A stretch of DNA of 64,000 nt from an uncultured Pelagibacteraceae bacterium. Lineage in GTDB: Bacteria > Pseudomonadota > Alphaproteobacteria > Pelagibacterales > Pelagibacteraceae. Position 1 is the stretch's first letter. The number at the start of each line of letters is the position of its first letter. Both the position numbers and the translations under genes were made by a program. Shown piece by piece: positions 18,885 through 27,831 of this stretch. The DNA is taken from positions 62,001 to 126,000 of the forward strand of contig CACOHP010000001.1 in assembly GCA_902627045.1 (NCBI GenBank). The letters run 5' to 3'. A model generated the notes under the pieces. The model was not told where the DNA came from, did not search any database, and worked only from the letters and a program-made list of their open reading frames with translations.

Positions 18885-20048
18885 TTAATTATTACTCATA
18901 TTTTTTAGCTTTAATTCGATTCTGTTATTCAAATTTATTATGTCATCGACCTTAGTTACTTTTAATTTTTTGAATCTTCTAAATTCTTTTAATTCAAGCA
19001 TAATATTGATTTTTTTAGAAATATCAGTAAATTTAATTCTATTATCTAAAAATAATTTTACTAGTTTGTCATTTATAGAAACTAAAACTGTTTCAAATAA
19101 GGAAGGTTTTTCGGGTAACTTGCTCAATATTTTTATTATTGGGAAACGCTTTAAATCTATATCTTGAAAATTTAAATTATTTAAAACCATCAAATCTAAT
19201 TTTTTTGAATTAATTGATTTACTCGATGAGTATAAAGAATTAAATATAGGAATTTTCATATTTGTGTCATGTACAATTATTTTTGTTAATCCATTTTTAA
19301 ACTTCAAAATTGCGTGAACATATGATTTTGGATGAATGATTATAGATAATTTTTTATATGGAATATTAAAAATCTTTTTTGCCTCAATGATTTCAAATGC
19401 TTTATTCATCATAGTTGCGGAGTCTACAGAAATTTTTTTTCCCATTTTCCAGTTAGGATGATTGACAGCTTGTTTCATTTTTATTCTATTAAACTTTTTT
19501 TTAGGGTAATTTAAAAATGGCCCTCCAGAGGCTGTTAAATAAATTTTTTCAATAATTTCTTTATCAATACTTTTTAAAGCGTACCAAATGGAAAAATGTT
19601 CTGAATCTACAGGTATAAAATTTGTTTTATTCTTTTTTAATTCTTTTTCTATTAAGTTCCAGCCGCAAATAATCGCCTCTTTGTTGGCTATAGCTATACT
19701 TTTTGTGTATTTAATAATTTCAATCGTAGGTTTTAATCCCTCAATTCCGGAAATTGAGCTCATCGTGTAATGTATTTTTTTTTTAAATATTTTTTTAAAA
19801 CTTTCAAAATTATTGAAAACTTTAATTTTTTTTGAAAATTTTTCCTCTTTAATTTTTTTATAACTGTTTTTATTAGTTATAATTAAATTTTTTACTTTAA
19901 ATAACCTAGCTTGTTTTAATAATTCTTTATAATTTTCATCAGCCGATAATAATATGATTTCAAAATTTATTTTATCTTTTTTAATTATATTAATAAGCGT
20001 TTTTCCAATAGAACCTGTTGAACCGAGAATTGCGACTTTCTTTTTCAT
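18885..20048 (-). CDS. dxr: 1-deoxy-D-xylulose 5-phosphate reductoisomerase
   Basis: Second step of the MEP pathway to isoprenoid precursors, using NADPH. The 387 residues have the nucleotide-binding motif GSTGSIGKTLI (9-19), ANKEAIICGW, the metal and substrate segment PVDSEHFSIW and ASGGPFLNYPKKK. It abuts cdsA with no spacer and is followed directly by bamA, linking it to uppS, whose product uses MEP-derived isoprenoids. Confidence 0.95.
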   Translation of the reverse strand: MKKKVAILGSTGSIGKTLINIIKKDKINFEIILLSADENYKELLKQARLFKVKNLIITNKNSYKKIKEEKFSKKIKVFNNFESFKKIFKKKIHYTMSSISGIEGLKPTIEIIKYTKSIAIANKEAIICGWNLIEKELKKNKTNFIPVDSEHFSIWYALKSIDKEIIEKIYLTASGGPFLNYPKKKFNRIKMKQAVNHPNWKMGKKISVDSATMMNKAFEIIEAKKIFNIPYKKLSIIIHPKSYVHAILKFKNGLTKIIVHDTNMKIPIFNSLYSSSKSINSKKLDLMVLNNLNFQDIDLKRFPIIKILSKLPEKPSLFETVLVSINDKLVKLFLDNRIKFTDISKKINIMLELKEFRRFKKLKVTKVDDIINLNNRIELKLKNMSNN

Positions 20049-20726
20049 TTAAATAAAACTTAATAATAATTTAGAAAATGGAATTGCAAATATAATACCA
20101 TCTGTTCGATCTAAAAGACCACCATGACCTGGTAAAATATTTCCTGTATTCTTGATTTTAGCTTTTCTTTTTAATAATGAAATAAATAAGTCACCAATTT
20201 GACTGACAAGAGAAATTAAAAGACATAAAATTACAGTATTGATCTCAAATTTTAATTGAAAATTATTTATATTAATAAAAATAATTAATGGAATAACACT
20301 AAATAGGAATGAACCTATCGAACCAGATAGGGTTTTGTTTGGACTAATTTTAGTTAATCTTTTTCCACCAATCGTTTTACCAACAACATAACCACCTATA
20401 TCAGTAAAGAAACATATTGAAATTATAAACAAGAAAAAGGTTGGTCCCTCCATTCTATATATATCATAAGTTAATAGACCAAATATAAAGAACATATAAA
20501 TAAACGGTAACCACATATAAACAAAAAACTTTGAATTAAATTTTGCAGAAGGTAAATATAAATCACCTACCAATTTTCTAAGGATATTGTTAAATTCTAT
20601 ACAAATAGCGAAACCAAAAACTAGTAACGACATACCAAAAACTGAACTATGACTATATAAGATTGCTAAAAAAACAATAAATAGTATCACTGATGTGATA
20701 ATTCTTTTATTTAACTCATTGGTCAT
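20049..20726 (-). CDS. cdsA: Phosphatidate cytidylyltransferase
   Basis: Makes CDP-diacylglycerol, the branch point of phospholipid synthesis, in the inner membrane. It has several hydrophobic segments and the C-terminal family signature LLKRKAKIKNTGNILPGHGG followed by LLDRTDG. An open frame runs further upstream to 20807, but I choose the ATG at 20726 (MTNELNKRIITSV, 225 residues): its A is shared with the uppS stop codon, the usual tight junction, and the extra 27 residues are charged and unlike the family. Confidence 0.9.
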   Translation of the reverse strand: MTNELNKRIITSVILFIVFLAILYSHSSVFGMSLLVFGFAICIEFNNILRKLVGDLYLPSAKFNSKFFVYMWLPFIYMFFIFGLLTYDIYRMEGPTFFLFIISICFFTDIGGYVVGKTIGGKRLTKISPNKTLSGSIGSFLFSVIPLIIFININNFQLKFEINTVILCLLISLVSQIGDLFISLLKRKAKIKNTGNILPGHGGLLDRTDGIIFAIPFSKLLLSFI

Positions 20727-21400
20727 TATATATTTCCAAAGTTTCTTTTTATTTTTTTGTACTCTATTATTATCTTTTTGAAATCTTTTTCGGTAAATGC
20801 TGGCCATAATTTTTTTTCAAAAAAAATTTCTGAATAAGCTATTTGCCATAACAAAAAATTACTTAATCTTTTAGTGTTACCAGTTCTTATTAATATATCA
20901 GGATCAGGTATATGCTTAGTTTGTAGACATTTTTCTAAGTTTTTTTCATTAATTTTACTTTTGTTTCTACTTATTTTTTTGAATGCATCAATTAATTCCA
21001 ATTTAGATCCATAATTCAAAGCAAGATTAATTTGTAACTTAGTATTTTTAGACGTTTTTTTTTCCGAATAATACAAGAGTTTATTAAGTTTACTTGAAAA
21101 CTTTTTTGATCCTAAAATTTTAAGTCTTATATTCTGTTTGTGGAGATCTTCTATTCTATGGATTAAAAAATTTTCCAATAAGTTGAATAGGTAATCTATT
21201 TCATTTTTTGGCCTTTTCCAATTTTCTGTTGAAAATGCAAACAACGTTAAAAATCTTATCTTATTTTTTAATGTTGCTTTTATAATTGTTTCTACAGTTT
21301 TTAAGCCAGCTTTATGTCCAGCATTTCTAGAATTTTTATATTTTAAACCCCATCTCCCATTACCGTCCATGATAATGGCTACATGTTTCAAAGGGTTCAT
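20726..21400 (-). CDS. uppS: Undecaprenyl diphosphate synthase
   Basis: Builds C55 isoprenyl diphosphate, the lipid carrier for peptidoglycan and polysaccharide subunits. The 224 residues start with HVAIIMDGNGRWG (6-18), containing catalytic Asp12, and include FSTENWKRP, LNYGSK and PDILIRTGNTKRLSNFLLWQ. It overlaps frr by 4 bases and cdsA by 1, completing the frr-uppS-cdsA-dxr block. Confidence 0.95.
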   Translation of the reverse strand: MNPLKHVAIIMDGNGRWGLKYKNSRNAGHKAGLKTVETIIKATLKNKIRFLTLFAFSTENWKRPKNEIDYLFNLLENFLIHRIEDLHKQNIRLKILGSKKFSSKLNKLLYYSEKKTSKNTKLQINLALNYGSKLELIDAFKKISRNKSKINEKNLEKCLQTKHIPDPDILIRTGNTKRLSNFLLWQIAYSEIFFEKKLWPAFTEKDFKKIIIEYKKIKRNFGNI

Positions 21401-21948
21401 ATGGTCATTATTTCTTTTTCTTTAATTGAAACTTTTTCTTCTACTATTTGAATATGTTTATCAGTAATGTTTTGAACATTTTTTTCAAAAGTCTTTTCTT
21501 CATCTTCACCAATTTCTTTTGATTTTAAAAGTTTTTTTAGCTCATCATTTGCATCTCTTCGAGCATTTCTAATTGATACTTTACATTTTTCTCCCATTGA
21601 TTTAATCAATTTTTTTAGTTCAGTTCTTCTCTCTTCATTTAATTCTGGAATTGGTAACCTTATTAATTGACCATCTATTTGTGGATTCAAACCTAATTCA
21701 GATTTTTTAATTGCAGCATCGATTAATGCTACATTGTTTTGATCCCACACCTGAATATTAATCATTCTTGGTTCTGGCGTTGTTATGCTACCAATCTGGT
21801 TTATAGGCATTTGCTGTCCATAAACATCAACTTTTATTATATCAAGCATAGCAGCATTGGCTCTACCAGTTCTTAATGACGACAATTCTTTTGAAAAAAC
21901 TTCAATAGCTTTATCCATTTTGAGGCTATGAGACTTTTCATTAAACAT
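21397..21948 (-). CDS. frr: Ribosome recycling factor
   Basis: Splits post-termination ribosomes together with EF-G. The 183 residues contain LSSLRTGRANAAMLD, INQIGSITTPEPRMINIQ and the three-helix-bundle segment SIRNARRDANDELKKL. It starts immediately after the tsf stop with no spacer. In most bacteria pyrH separates tsf and frr; here it does not. Confidence 0.96.
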   Translation of the reverse strand: MFNEKSHSLKMDKAIEVFSKELSSLRTGRANAAMLDIIKVDVYGQQMPINQIGSITTPEPRMINIQVWDQNNVALIDAAIKKSELGLNPQIDGQLIRLPIPELNEERRTELKKLIKSMGEKCKVSIRNARRDANDELKKLLKSKEIGEDEEKTFEKNVQNITDKHIQIVEEKVSIKEKEIMTI

Positions 21949-22800
21949 TTATTCACCTATTTTAATTCTACTAAACTCTCTTATCTTTAAATCATTAATC
22001 GAAAGCTCTTTAATAATATCTTTAACTTTCTTTTTTGGCTCCATAACCCAAGCCTGCGTTAAAAGACTATTTTCTTCTTTAAATTTATTCATTTTTCCTA
22101 CGCTAATTTTTTTTGCTATATCCTCAGGTTTTCCGGAATTTTTAAGTTCCTCATTTACTAATTCTTGCTCCTTATCTAATATATCTTTATCAATTAAGCT
22201 TGAATCTAATGCCAAAGGGTTTGATGCAGCTATATGCATAGATAATTGTTTGCCAAAGTTTTTTACAATATCAGAATCATCTTTTGTTTCTAATGAAACA
22301 ACGACTGCTAATTTTGCTAAATTATCTTTTACAACTGTATGAAGATATTGATAATTAGTTGAGGAATTATTAGATATTGTTTTTGTTTTACCGATAGTAA
22401 TTTTTTCACCAATTTTGGCTATCAACGCTACGAGATTATCATTTACTGTTTTCCCGTTCTGCATTTGAGTATTTTTTAAATCTTCTATATTGGAATTTTT
22501 TTCATTATTTAATTCGCTAAGCTCTTTGACAAAATTTATAAAATTTTCATTTTTTGCGACAAAATCAGTTTCACAATTAACCTCAATTATTGATGTTTTT
22601 CTATTGTCACCACTTATAGCAACAACACCTTCCTTAGCTTCTCTTGACATTTTTTTTGACGCTTTTGAAATTCCTTTAACCCTTAGAATTTCAACTGCTT
22701 TATCTAAGTCTCCGTTAGACTCTTTAATTGCTAAATTACAATCTTTAAATCCAGCTCCTGTTGCTACTCTAAGTTTTTTAACTTTCTCTATATCGCTCAT
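21949..22800 (-). CDS. tsf: Elongation factor Ts
   Basis: Guanine nucleotide exchange factor for EF-Tu. The 283 residues begin with a UBA-like domain ([19 protein letters not shown]) and contain the EF-Tu-contacting motif CETDFVAKN (about 75-83). It starts one base after the rpsB stop, as in the rpsB-tsf operon of most bacteria, and shares the rpsB promoter and leader. Confidence 0.96.
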   Translation of the reverse strand: MSDIEKVKKLRVATGAGFKDCNLAIKESNGDLDKAVEILRVKGISKASKKMSREAKEGVVAISGDNRKTSIIEVNCETDFVAKNENFINFVKELSELNNEKNSNIEDLKNTQMQNGKTVNDNLVALIAKIGEKITIGKTKTISNNSSTNYQYLHTVVKDNLAKLAVVVSLETKDDSDIVKNFGKQLSMHIAASNPLALDSSLIDKDILDKEQELVNEELKNSGKPEDIAKKISVGKMNKFKEENSLLTQAWVMEPKKKVKDIIKELSINDLKIREFSRIKIGE

Positions 22801-22801
22801 T

Positions 22802-23617
22802 TTAGTTCAGTTTTCCTTTATCCTTATCAGAAAATTTCTTATCAAGCTTCTCTCTATCAAGTTCCTTTATTGTTTTATCTGTTTTTTTTTCATGAACTTT
22901 ATCAGCAGGTTTTTTTAACTCAGTAACAGGAACATCTTTCTTAGCACTAATAATTGTTTCTTTTATAAGAGAGCAGTAAAGATCAATTGATCTTCTGGCA
23001 TCATCATTTCCTGGTATTGGAAAATCTATACCATCAGGATTTGAGTTACTATCTAGAATAGCTATAATTGGTATACCTAATTTTGAAGACTCTTGAATTG
23101 CTAAAGATTCATAATTAGTATCTATAATGAAAACAAGATCAGGTATTTTCTTCATTTCAGAAATTCCACCTAAAGATCTTTGTAATTTATCTTTTTTAAC
23201 ACTCATTTTTAAAAGCTCTTTCTTTGTAAAACCTCTATTCTCTGATGTTAGATCAATTTCTAATTTCTTAAGCTTTTTTATTGAGTTTGAAATAGTTCCC
23301 CAATTAGTGAGCATTCCCCCTAACCATCTGTAATTTACAAAATACTGTTCAGTTTCTTTTGCAACTTCAGCAATTGCTTCCGAAGCCTGTTTTTTTGTTG
23401 AAACGAATAATATCTTTCCATTATTTGAAATCGTTTCATAAACCTTTTCAAGAGCAATTTTAGTAAGTTGTAATGTTTGAGTTAGATCAATTATATGAAT
23501 TGAGTCTCTTTTACCAAAAATATATTTTTTCATTTTTGGATTCCATCTTAGAGTTTTATGGCCTAAATGGACACCAGCCTCTAATAATTGTTGTATTGTA
23601 ACGTTAGGTATTTTCAT
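22802..23617 (-). CDS. rpsB: 30S ribosomal protein S2
   Basis: Small-subunit ribosomal protein bound late in assembly. The 271 residues open with [29 protein letters not shown] and include [12 protein letters not shown] and [12 protein letters not shown], both S2 signatures. A Lys/Asp/Glu-rich C-tail of about 35 residues extends past the E. coli length (241). A leader with a possible pseudoknot precedes the start, fitting autoregulation by free S2. Confidence 0.97.
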   Translation of the reverse strand: MKIPNVTIQQLLEAGVHLGHKTLRWNPKMKKYIFGKRDSIHIIDLTQTLQLTKIALEKVYETISNNGKILFVSTKKQASEAIAEVAKETEQYFVNYRWLGGMLTNWGTISNSIKKLKKLEIDLTSENRGFTKKELLKMSVKKDKLQRSLGGISEMKKIPDLVFIIDTNYESLAIQESSKLGIPIIAILDSNSNPDGIDFPIPGNDDARRSIDLYCSLIKETIISAKKDVPVTELKKPADKVHEKKTDKTIKELDREKLDKKFSDKDKGKLN

Positions 23618-23690
23618 ATTTATTCCCGGTTAAGCCACCACAGTAATTTCCAACAAAGGACCGGAGGTATAAAACCAAAAACTGTGTGCG
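23618..23690 (-). promoter_or_regulatory. rpsB leader with possible SD-masking pseudoknot
   Basis: On the minus strand, CACAGT (23686-23681) can pair with ACTGTG (23644-23639). The loop of that stem contains TCCGGT (23665-23660), which can pair with ACCGGG (23630-23625). ACCGGG overlaps the GGGA that serves as ribosome site, 8 bases before the rpsB ATG. The result is an H-type pseudoknot over the initiation region. Ribosomal protein S2 is known to repress its own mRNA in other proteobacteria; that this leader does so is inference. Confidence 0.5.
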
Positions 23691-23744
23691 TATTAATTAA
23701 TTTGCGAATGTTTACAAATATTTTTTTAATTTAACAAGCTTAAT

Positions 23745-26700
23745 TTAGTGAATTATTGCTGATATTTCCTTATTTCTTAATAGGTTTACTGTTTTTCTGT
23801 CTAATTTTCTGCCCTTTTGTAATCGAAAATCTAAACTTTTATTATTTTCATTTATTTTGATCTTGATTTTTGTTTCTCCAGGATCGACTAAAAATTTTGA
23901 TAGTTCATTTAAATCTTTTATAGAATTAAGACTAAAAGTAACATTTTTGATAGGGTTATTTAATAAATCTTTGAGAGAAGCAATTTTTTTTACATTTATT
24001 CTTCTAAATCTATTGTTCTCATCAGTTAAAGACTTAATAACTGTTAAAATTAAAGAATTTCCTTCTTTAAGAATATTTCTGTTATTCTCTAGAATCTCTG
24101 AAAATATGAATAATTCAAATACACTTGTTAGATCAGTCAATTTTAATATGGCGTAAGCATTACCTTTAGATGTTTTTCTTTCTTGAACCTTTAACAAAGT
24201 TGCAGCTATATTAGTATCGTTTGACTCATCTTTATTATTAAATTTCTGATAATCAATTATATTATAATCATTAAAAATTTCTTTAAATTGATTTAACGGG
24301 TGATCAGATATAAAGAACCCAACCGCTTCAAATTCTTTTGATAATCTCTCTTCAAATTTCCAATCTTTTATATCTTGTAAAAAATTATCATCTTTATCTT
24401 CACTATCATCAAATAAATTAATTTGATTTGCTGATTTGTTTTCATAAATATTTTTAGATTTTGTTATAAAATTAGGTATTGAGTCAAATAAAGACTGTCT
24501 GTTGTCATTTAGGCAATCAAAGGCGCCAGCTTTTACTAGTCCCTCTAGTTGAAGTTTATTGATATCTTTAGGCTTAACTCTATTTAAAAAATCATTAACA
24601 GATTTAAACTTTCCATTATTTGTTCTTTCTTTAACTATATTTGAAATTGCTTCATATCCAACTGCTTTGATGCCCCCAAGCGCATAGTAAAATTTTTGGT
24701 CGTCATTTCTAAAATCTGCAAAACATTTGTTAATATTTGGTCTTTCAATATGGATATCAAGCCTCTTAAGTTCTTCATAAAACTCACTTAATTTATTTTG
24801 ATTTGAAATATCCATTGTCATTGAAGCAGCAATAAATTCTTTCGGAAAATATGTTTTTAAATAAGCTGTTTGATAAGAAATTATTGCATACGCTGCAGCA
24901 TGACTTTTATTAAATCCGTATTCTGCAAAGGGTTCTATCTTTAGAAATATTCCCGCAGCAACTTCTTTGTTAATACCGTTATTTACAGCACCAGAAATAA
25001 AACTTTGTTTTTGCTTTTCTAATTCAGCTCTTTTTTTCTTACCCATCGCTCTTCTTAATATATCTGCTTGACCAGCGGTAAACCCTGATAATTTTTGTGC
25101 TATTTGCATTACTTGTTCTTGATATATTATTACCCCGTATGTTGGCTTTAGGATTTCCTCTAATAATGGATGAAGATAATCTGGTTTTTGTTTTCCATGC
25201 TTACAATCATTATAGATTGGTATATTGCTCATAGGACCAGGCCTATATAATGCCACTAATGCAATTATATCCTCAATGTGATTTGGCTTCATCTGAATAA
25301 GTGCCTCTCTCATTCCGGCACTTTCAATTTGGAATAATCCAACTGTTTTACCTGAAGATAAAAGCTCAAAAACTTTTTGATCATCATAATTAATATTTTC
25401 TATGTCAAAATCTTTATTTTTTTTCCTTATAATGTTTTGCGTATTGTTTATTACCGTTAAAGTTTTTAGACCTAAAAAATCAAATTTTATTAAGCCAGCA
25501 TTCTCAGCTGAATACATATCAAATTGTGTTGAGGGCAAAAGTAAATCTGCCGTATTGTCTTTATATAGTGGCACTACATCTGTTAATTTTTTGTCAGCTA
25601 TCACAACACCTGCAGCATGAGTGGCGACATTTCTATTTAGTCCCTCTAATTTCAAAGATAGATCTATTAATTTTTTAATTCTTGGATCTTCATTTATTAA
25701 CTTTTGAAGCCTTGGTTCTCCAGCTATGCATTCGGTTAAATTTTGTGGTCTTGAGGGGTCAAATGGTATCATTTTTGAGATACTATCTACAAAACCATAA
25801 GACAACCCCATAACACGACCCACATCTCGTATTACCATTCTAGCTTTTAATTTTCCAAAAGTAATAATGTGTGCAACGCTATCTTTATATTTTTTTGTAA
25901 GATACTCAAAAACCAAATCTCTTTTTTCCTCACAAAAATCAATATCAAAATCAGGCATTGATATACGATCAGGATTTAAAAATCTCTCAAATATTAAATT
26001 AAATTTAATTGGGTCGACATCTGTAATTGAAAGACACCAAGCCACTAATGAACCAGCACCCGAGCCTCTTCCAGGACCCACAGGTATATCATTTTTTTTT
26101 GCCCACTTAATATAATCAGATACAATCAAAAAATAACTTGAATATCTCATTTCGGTAATAATATTTAATTCATGATTAAGTCTATCTAGGTATTTTTGAT
26201 AATCTTGATCTGATGTTAAACTATTAATATCTTTTTTAAAAACTTTAATGAATTTATCTTTTAATCCAGAGAGTGAATTTTTTTTGAGAATATCATCTGC
26301 ATTTCCATCTTTTTCAGAACTAATATTGGGTAAAATAGGTTTTGAGAAAGAGGGTTTGTAGCTACATCTGTAAGGAAAATTGTAATTATTTTCAAGCGCC
26401 TCAGGAATATCAGCAAATAATTCGTACATTTCTTTATCATCTCTCAAATAATGCTTATTGCTAAATCTTACTCTATTTTTTTCCTGTATATATGTTTTGT
26501 TCTTGATACAAATCAGTGCATCATGCGCTTCGTGCATGTCTTTATCAATGTAAAAAGTCTCATTTGTTGCTATCAAAGGAATTTCTAAATCATTAGATTT
26601 TTTTAAATTCATTTTTTCAAAACTATTTTCATTTCGATCTCCATGTCTTTGTAATTCAATATAAAATCTATCTTTATATATTGACTTGAGTTTAGAATAT

Positions 26701-27161
26701 AATTTTTCAATATCTGAATACTTGCCTTTATCAAATAAATTTCCAAATAAACCAAATACAGTTCCAGAAAATAGAGCAATACCCTCATCTTTTTTTAATA
26801 ACTCACTAAAAGGAACATTGGGCTCAGACAGCTCCTCATTATTTAAATATGATAAAGAGGAAAGCTCAATAATTCTTTTGTATCCTTTCTCATTCATGGC
26901 AAAAAGTGGAAGAAGACCTATAGTTTCTTCATACTTAAAATTTATTTGAGTTCCTATTATTGGCTGAGTGCCAATCTTAGATAGTTTGTCTGAAAATTCT
27001 AATGCGCCACATAAATTTAATGTATCGCATATGGCTAAAGACTTAATCTTATTATCTTTTGAAGATTCTTTAATATCATCTATTTTTATTGCACCTTCGC
27101 AAATAGAGTACTGTGTATGTAGTTTTAAATGATTAAATTTTTGAAATTTAGATTCGAGCAT
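23745..27161 (-). CDS. dnaE: DNA polymerase III alpha subunit
   Basis: Replicative polymerase. The 1138 residues are normal for DnaE1. The N-terminal PHP domain begins FNHLKLHTQYSICEGA; the polymerase core has VGPGRGSGAGSLVAW (361-375) and MPDFDIDFCEEKRD with the acidic cluster Asp404/406/408; then come the tandem HhH and OB-fold regions. The stretch YGVIIYQEQVMQIAQKLSGFT is also typical. It overlaps lolD by 14 bases, the conserved alphaproteobacterial lolC-lolD-dnaE order. Confidence 0.96.
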   Translation of the reverse strand: MLESKFQKFNHLKLHTQYSICEGAIKIDDIKESSKDNKIKSLAICDTLNLCGALEFSDKLSKIGTQPIIGTQINFKYEETIGLLPLFAMNEKGYKRIIELSSLSYLNNEELSEPNVPFSELLKKDEGIALFSGTVFGLFGNLFDKGKYSDIEKLYSKLKSIYKDRFYIELQRHGDRNENSFEKMNLKKSNDLEIPLIATNETFYIDKDMHEAHDALICIKNKTYIQEKNRVRFSNKHYLRDDKEMYELFADIPEALENNYNFPYRCSYKPSFSKPILPNISSEKDGNADDILKKNSLSGLKDKFIKVFKKDINSLTSDQDYQKYLDRLNHELNIITEMRYSSYFLIVSDYIKWAKKNDIPVGPGRGSGAGSLVAWCLSITDVDPIKFNLIFERFLNPDRISMPDFDIDFCEEKRDLVFEYLTKKYKDSVAHIITFGKLKARMVIRDVGRVMGLSYGFVDSISKMIPFDPSRPQNLTECIAGEPRLQKLINEDPRIKKLIDLSLKLEGLNRNVATHAAGVVIADKKLTDVVPLYKDNTADLLLPSTQFDMYSAENAGLIKFDFLGLKTLTVINNTQNIIRKKNKDFDIENINYDDQKVFELLSSGKTVGLFQIESAGMREALIQMKPNHIEDIIALVALYRPGPMSNIPIYNDCKHGKQKPDYLHPLLEEILKPTYGVIIYQEQVMQIAQKLSGFTAGQADILRRAMGKKKRAELEKQKQSFISGAVNNGINKEVAAGIFLKIEPFAEYGFNKSHAAAYAIISYQTAYLKTYFPKEFIAASMTMDISNQNKLSEFYEELKRLDIHIERPNINKCFADFRNDDQKFYYALGGIKAVGYEAISNIVKERTNNGKFKSVNDFLNRVKPKDINKLQLEGLVKAGAFDCLNDNRQSLFDSIPNFITKSKNIYENKSANQINLFDDSEDKDDNFLQDIKDWKFEERLSKEFEAVGFFISDHPLNQFKEIFNDYNIIDYQKFNNKDESNDTNIAATLLKVQERKTSKGNAYAILKLTDLTSVFELFIFSEILENNRNILKEGNSLILTVIKSLTDENNRFRRINVKKIASLKDLLNNPIKNVTFSLNSIKDLNELSKFLVDPGETKIKIKINENNKSLDFRLQKGRKLDRKTVNLLRNKEISAIIH

Positions 27162-27831
27162 TAATGGTTTTTATATTACCATTAGTTATTTCCAATAAGC
27201 AATCAGCCTTATTAGCAAAAAATCTATTGTGAGTTGCAAATATTATCAATCTTTCGTTGTTTATCTGATTTTTTAAAAGTCGAAAGATTTCTTTTGCTGT
27301 TTGTAAATCTAAACTTCCAGTTGGCTCATCAGCTAAAATTACTTGAGGATTATTGACTACTGCTCTTGCAATTGAAATTCTCTGTTTTTCACCGCCAGAT
27401 AATTGTGACGGGTAATTTTCTGATCTATTTGTCAATCCCACTTTTTTCAATAAATTTTTTGCCTTATTAATTGCAACATCCTCATCATTTCCACCAGCTA
27501 AAGCAGCTAAATAAATATTCTCCAGTGCAGTAAAATCTGGAAGTAGATTATCTTGTTGGTAAATAATTCCAATTTTATTAGCTCTTAAAATATCATTTTC
27601 ATTTGTATCATTATAATTTACCTTTTTGTTTTCAAATATGATTGAACCTGAACTGGGTCTATCAATTAAAGATAGCAAATTTAATAATGTTGATTTACCT
27701 GAGCCTGATGGGCCCATCAAAGAATAAATCTTACCTTTCTTAAAATTATATGAAATCTTTTTTAAAACATTAATCTTTTTTGTACCTTCAAAAGATTTAT
27801 TTAATTTAGAAATTTTAATTAGATTACTCAT
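27148..27831 (-). CDS. lolD: Lipoprotein-releasing ABC transporter ATPase LolD
   Basis: Cytoplasmic ATPase that powers extraction of outer-membrane lipoproteins from the inner membrane. The 227 residues contain Walker A GPSGSGKST (40-48), signature LSGGEKQRISIARA and Walker B VILADEPTGSLD. The MacB/LolD-type family is broad; the adjacent LolC/E permease decides the name. It overlaps that gene by 8 bases. Confidence 0.93.
   Translation of the reverse strand: MSNLIKISKLNKSFEGTKKINVLKKISYNFKKGKIYSLMGPSGSGKSTLLNLLSLIDRPSSGSIIFENKKVNYNDTNENDILRANKIGIIYQQDNLLPDFTALENIYLAALAGGNDEDVAINKAKNLLKKVGLTNRSENYPSQLSGGEKQRISIARAVVNNPQVILADEPTGSLDLQTAKEIFRLLKNQINNERLIIFATHNRFFANKADCLLEITNGNIKTINARI

Noticed and set aside
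20727-20807. Longer cdsA start inside uppS
   Set aside because: The added 27 residues lie in another frame of uppS, are highly charged and unlike the family. The ATG at 20726 overlaps the uppS stop in the standard way.
22490-22918. 142-codon plus-strand frame opposite tsf and rpsB
   Set aside because: It spans the 3' end of rpsB and the 5' half of tsf on the opposite strand. The Ser/Phe/Leu-rich composition is typical of the complement of Lys/Glu-rich genes.
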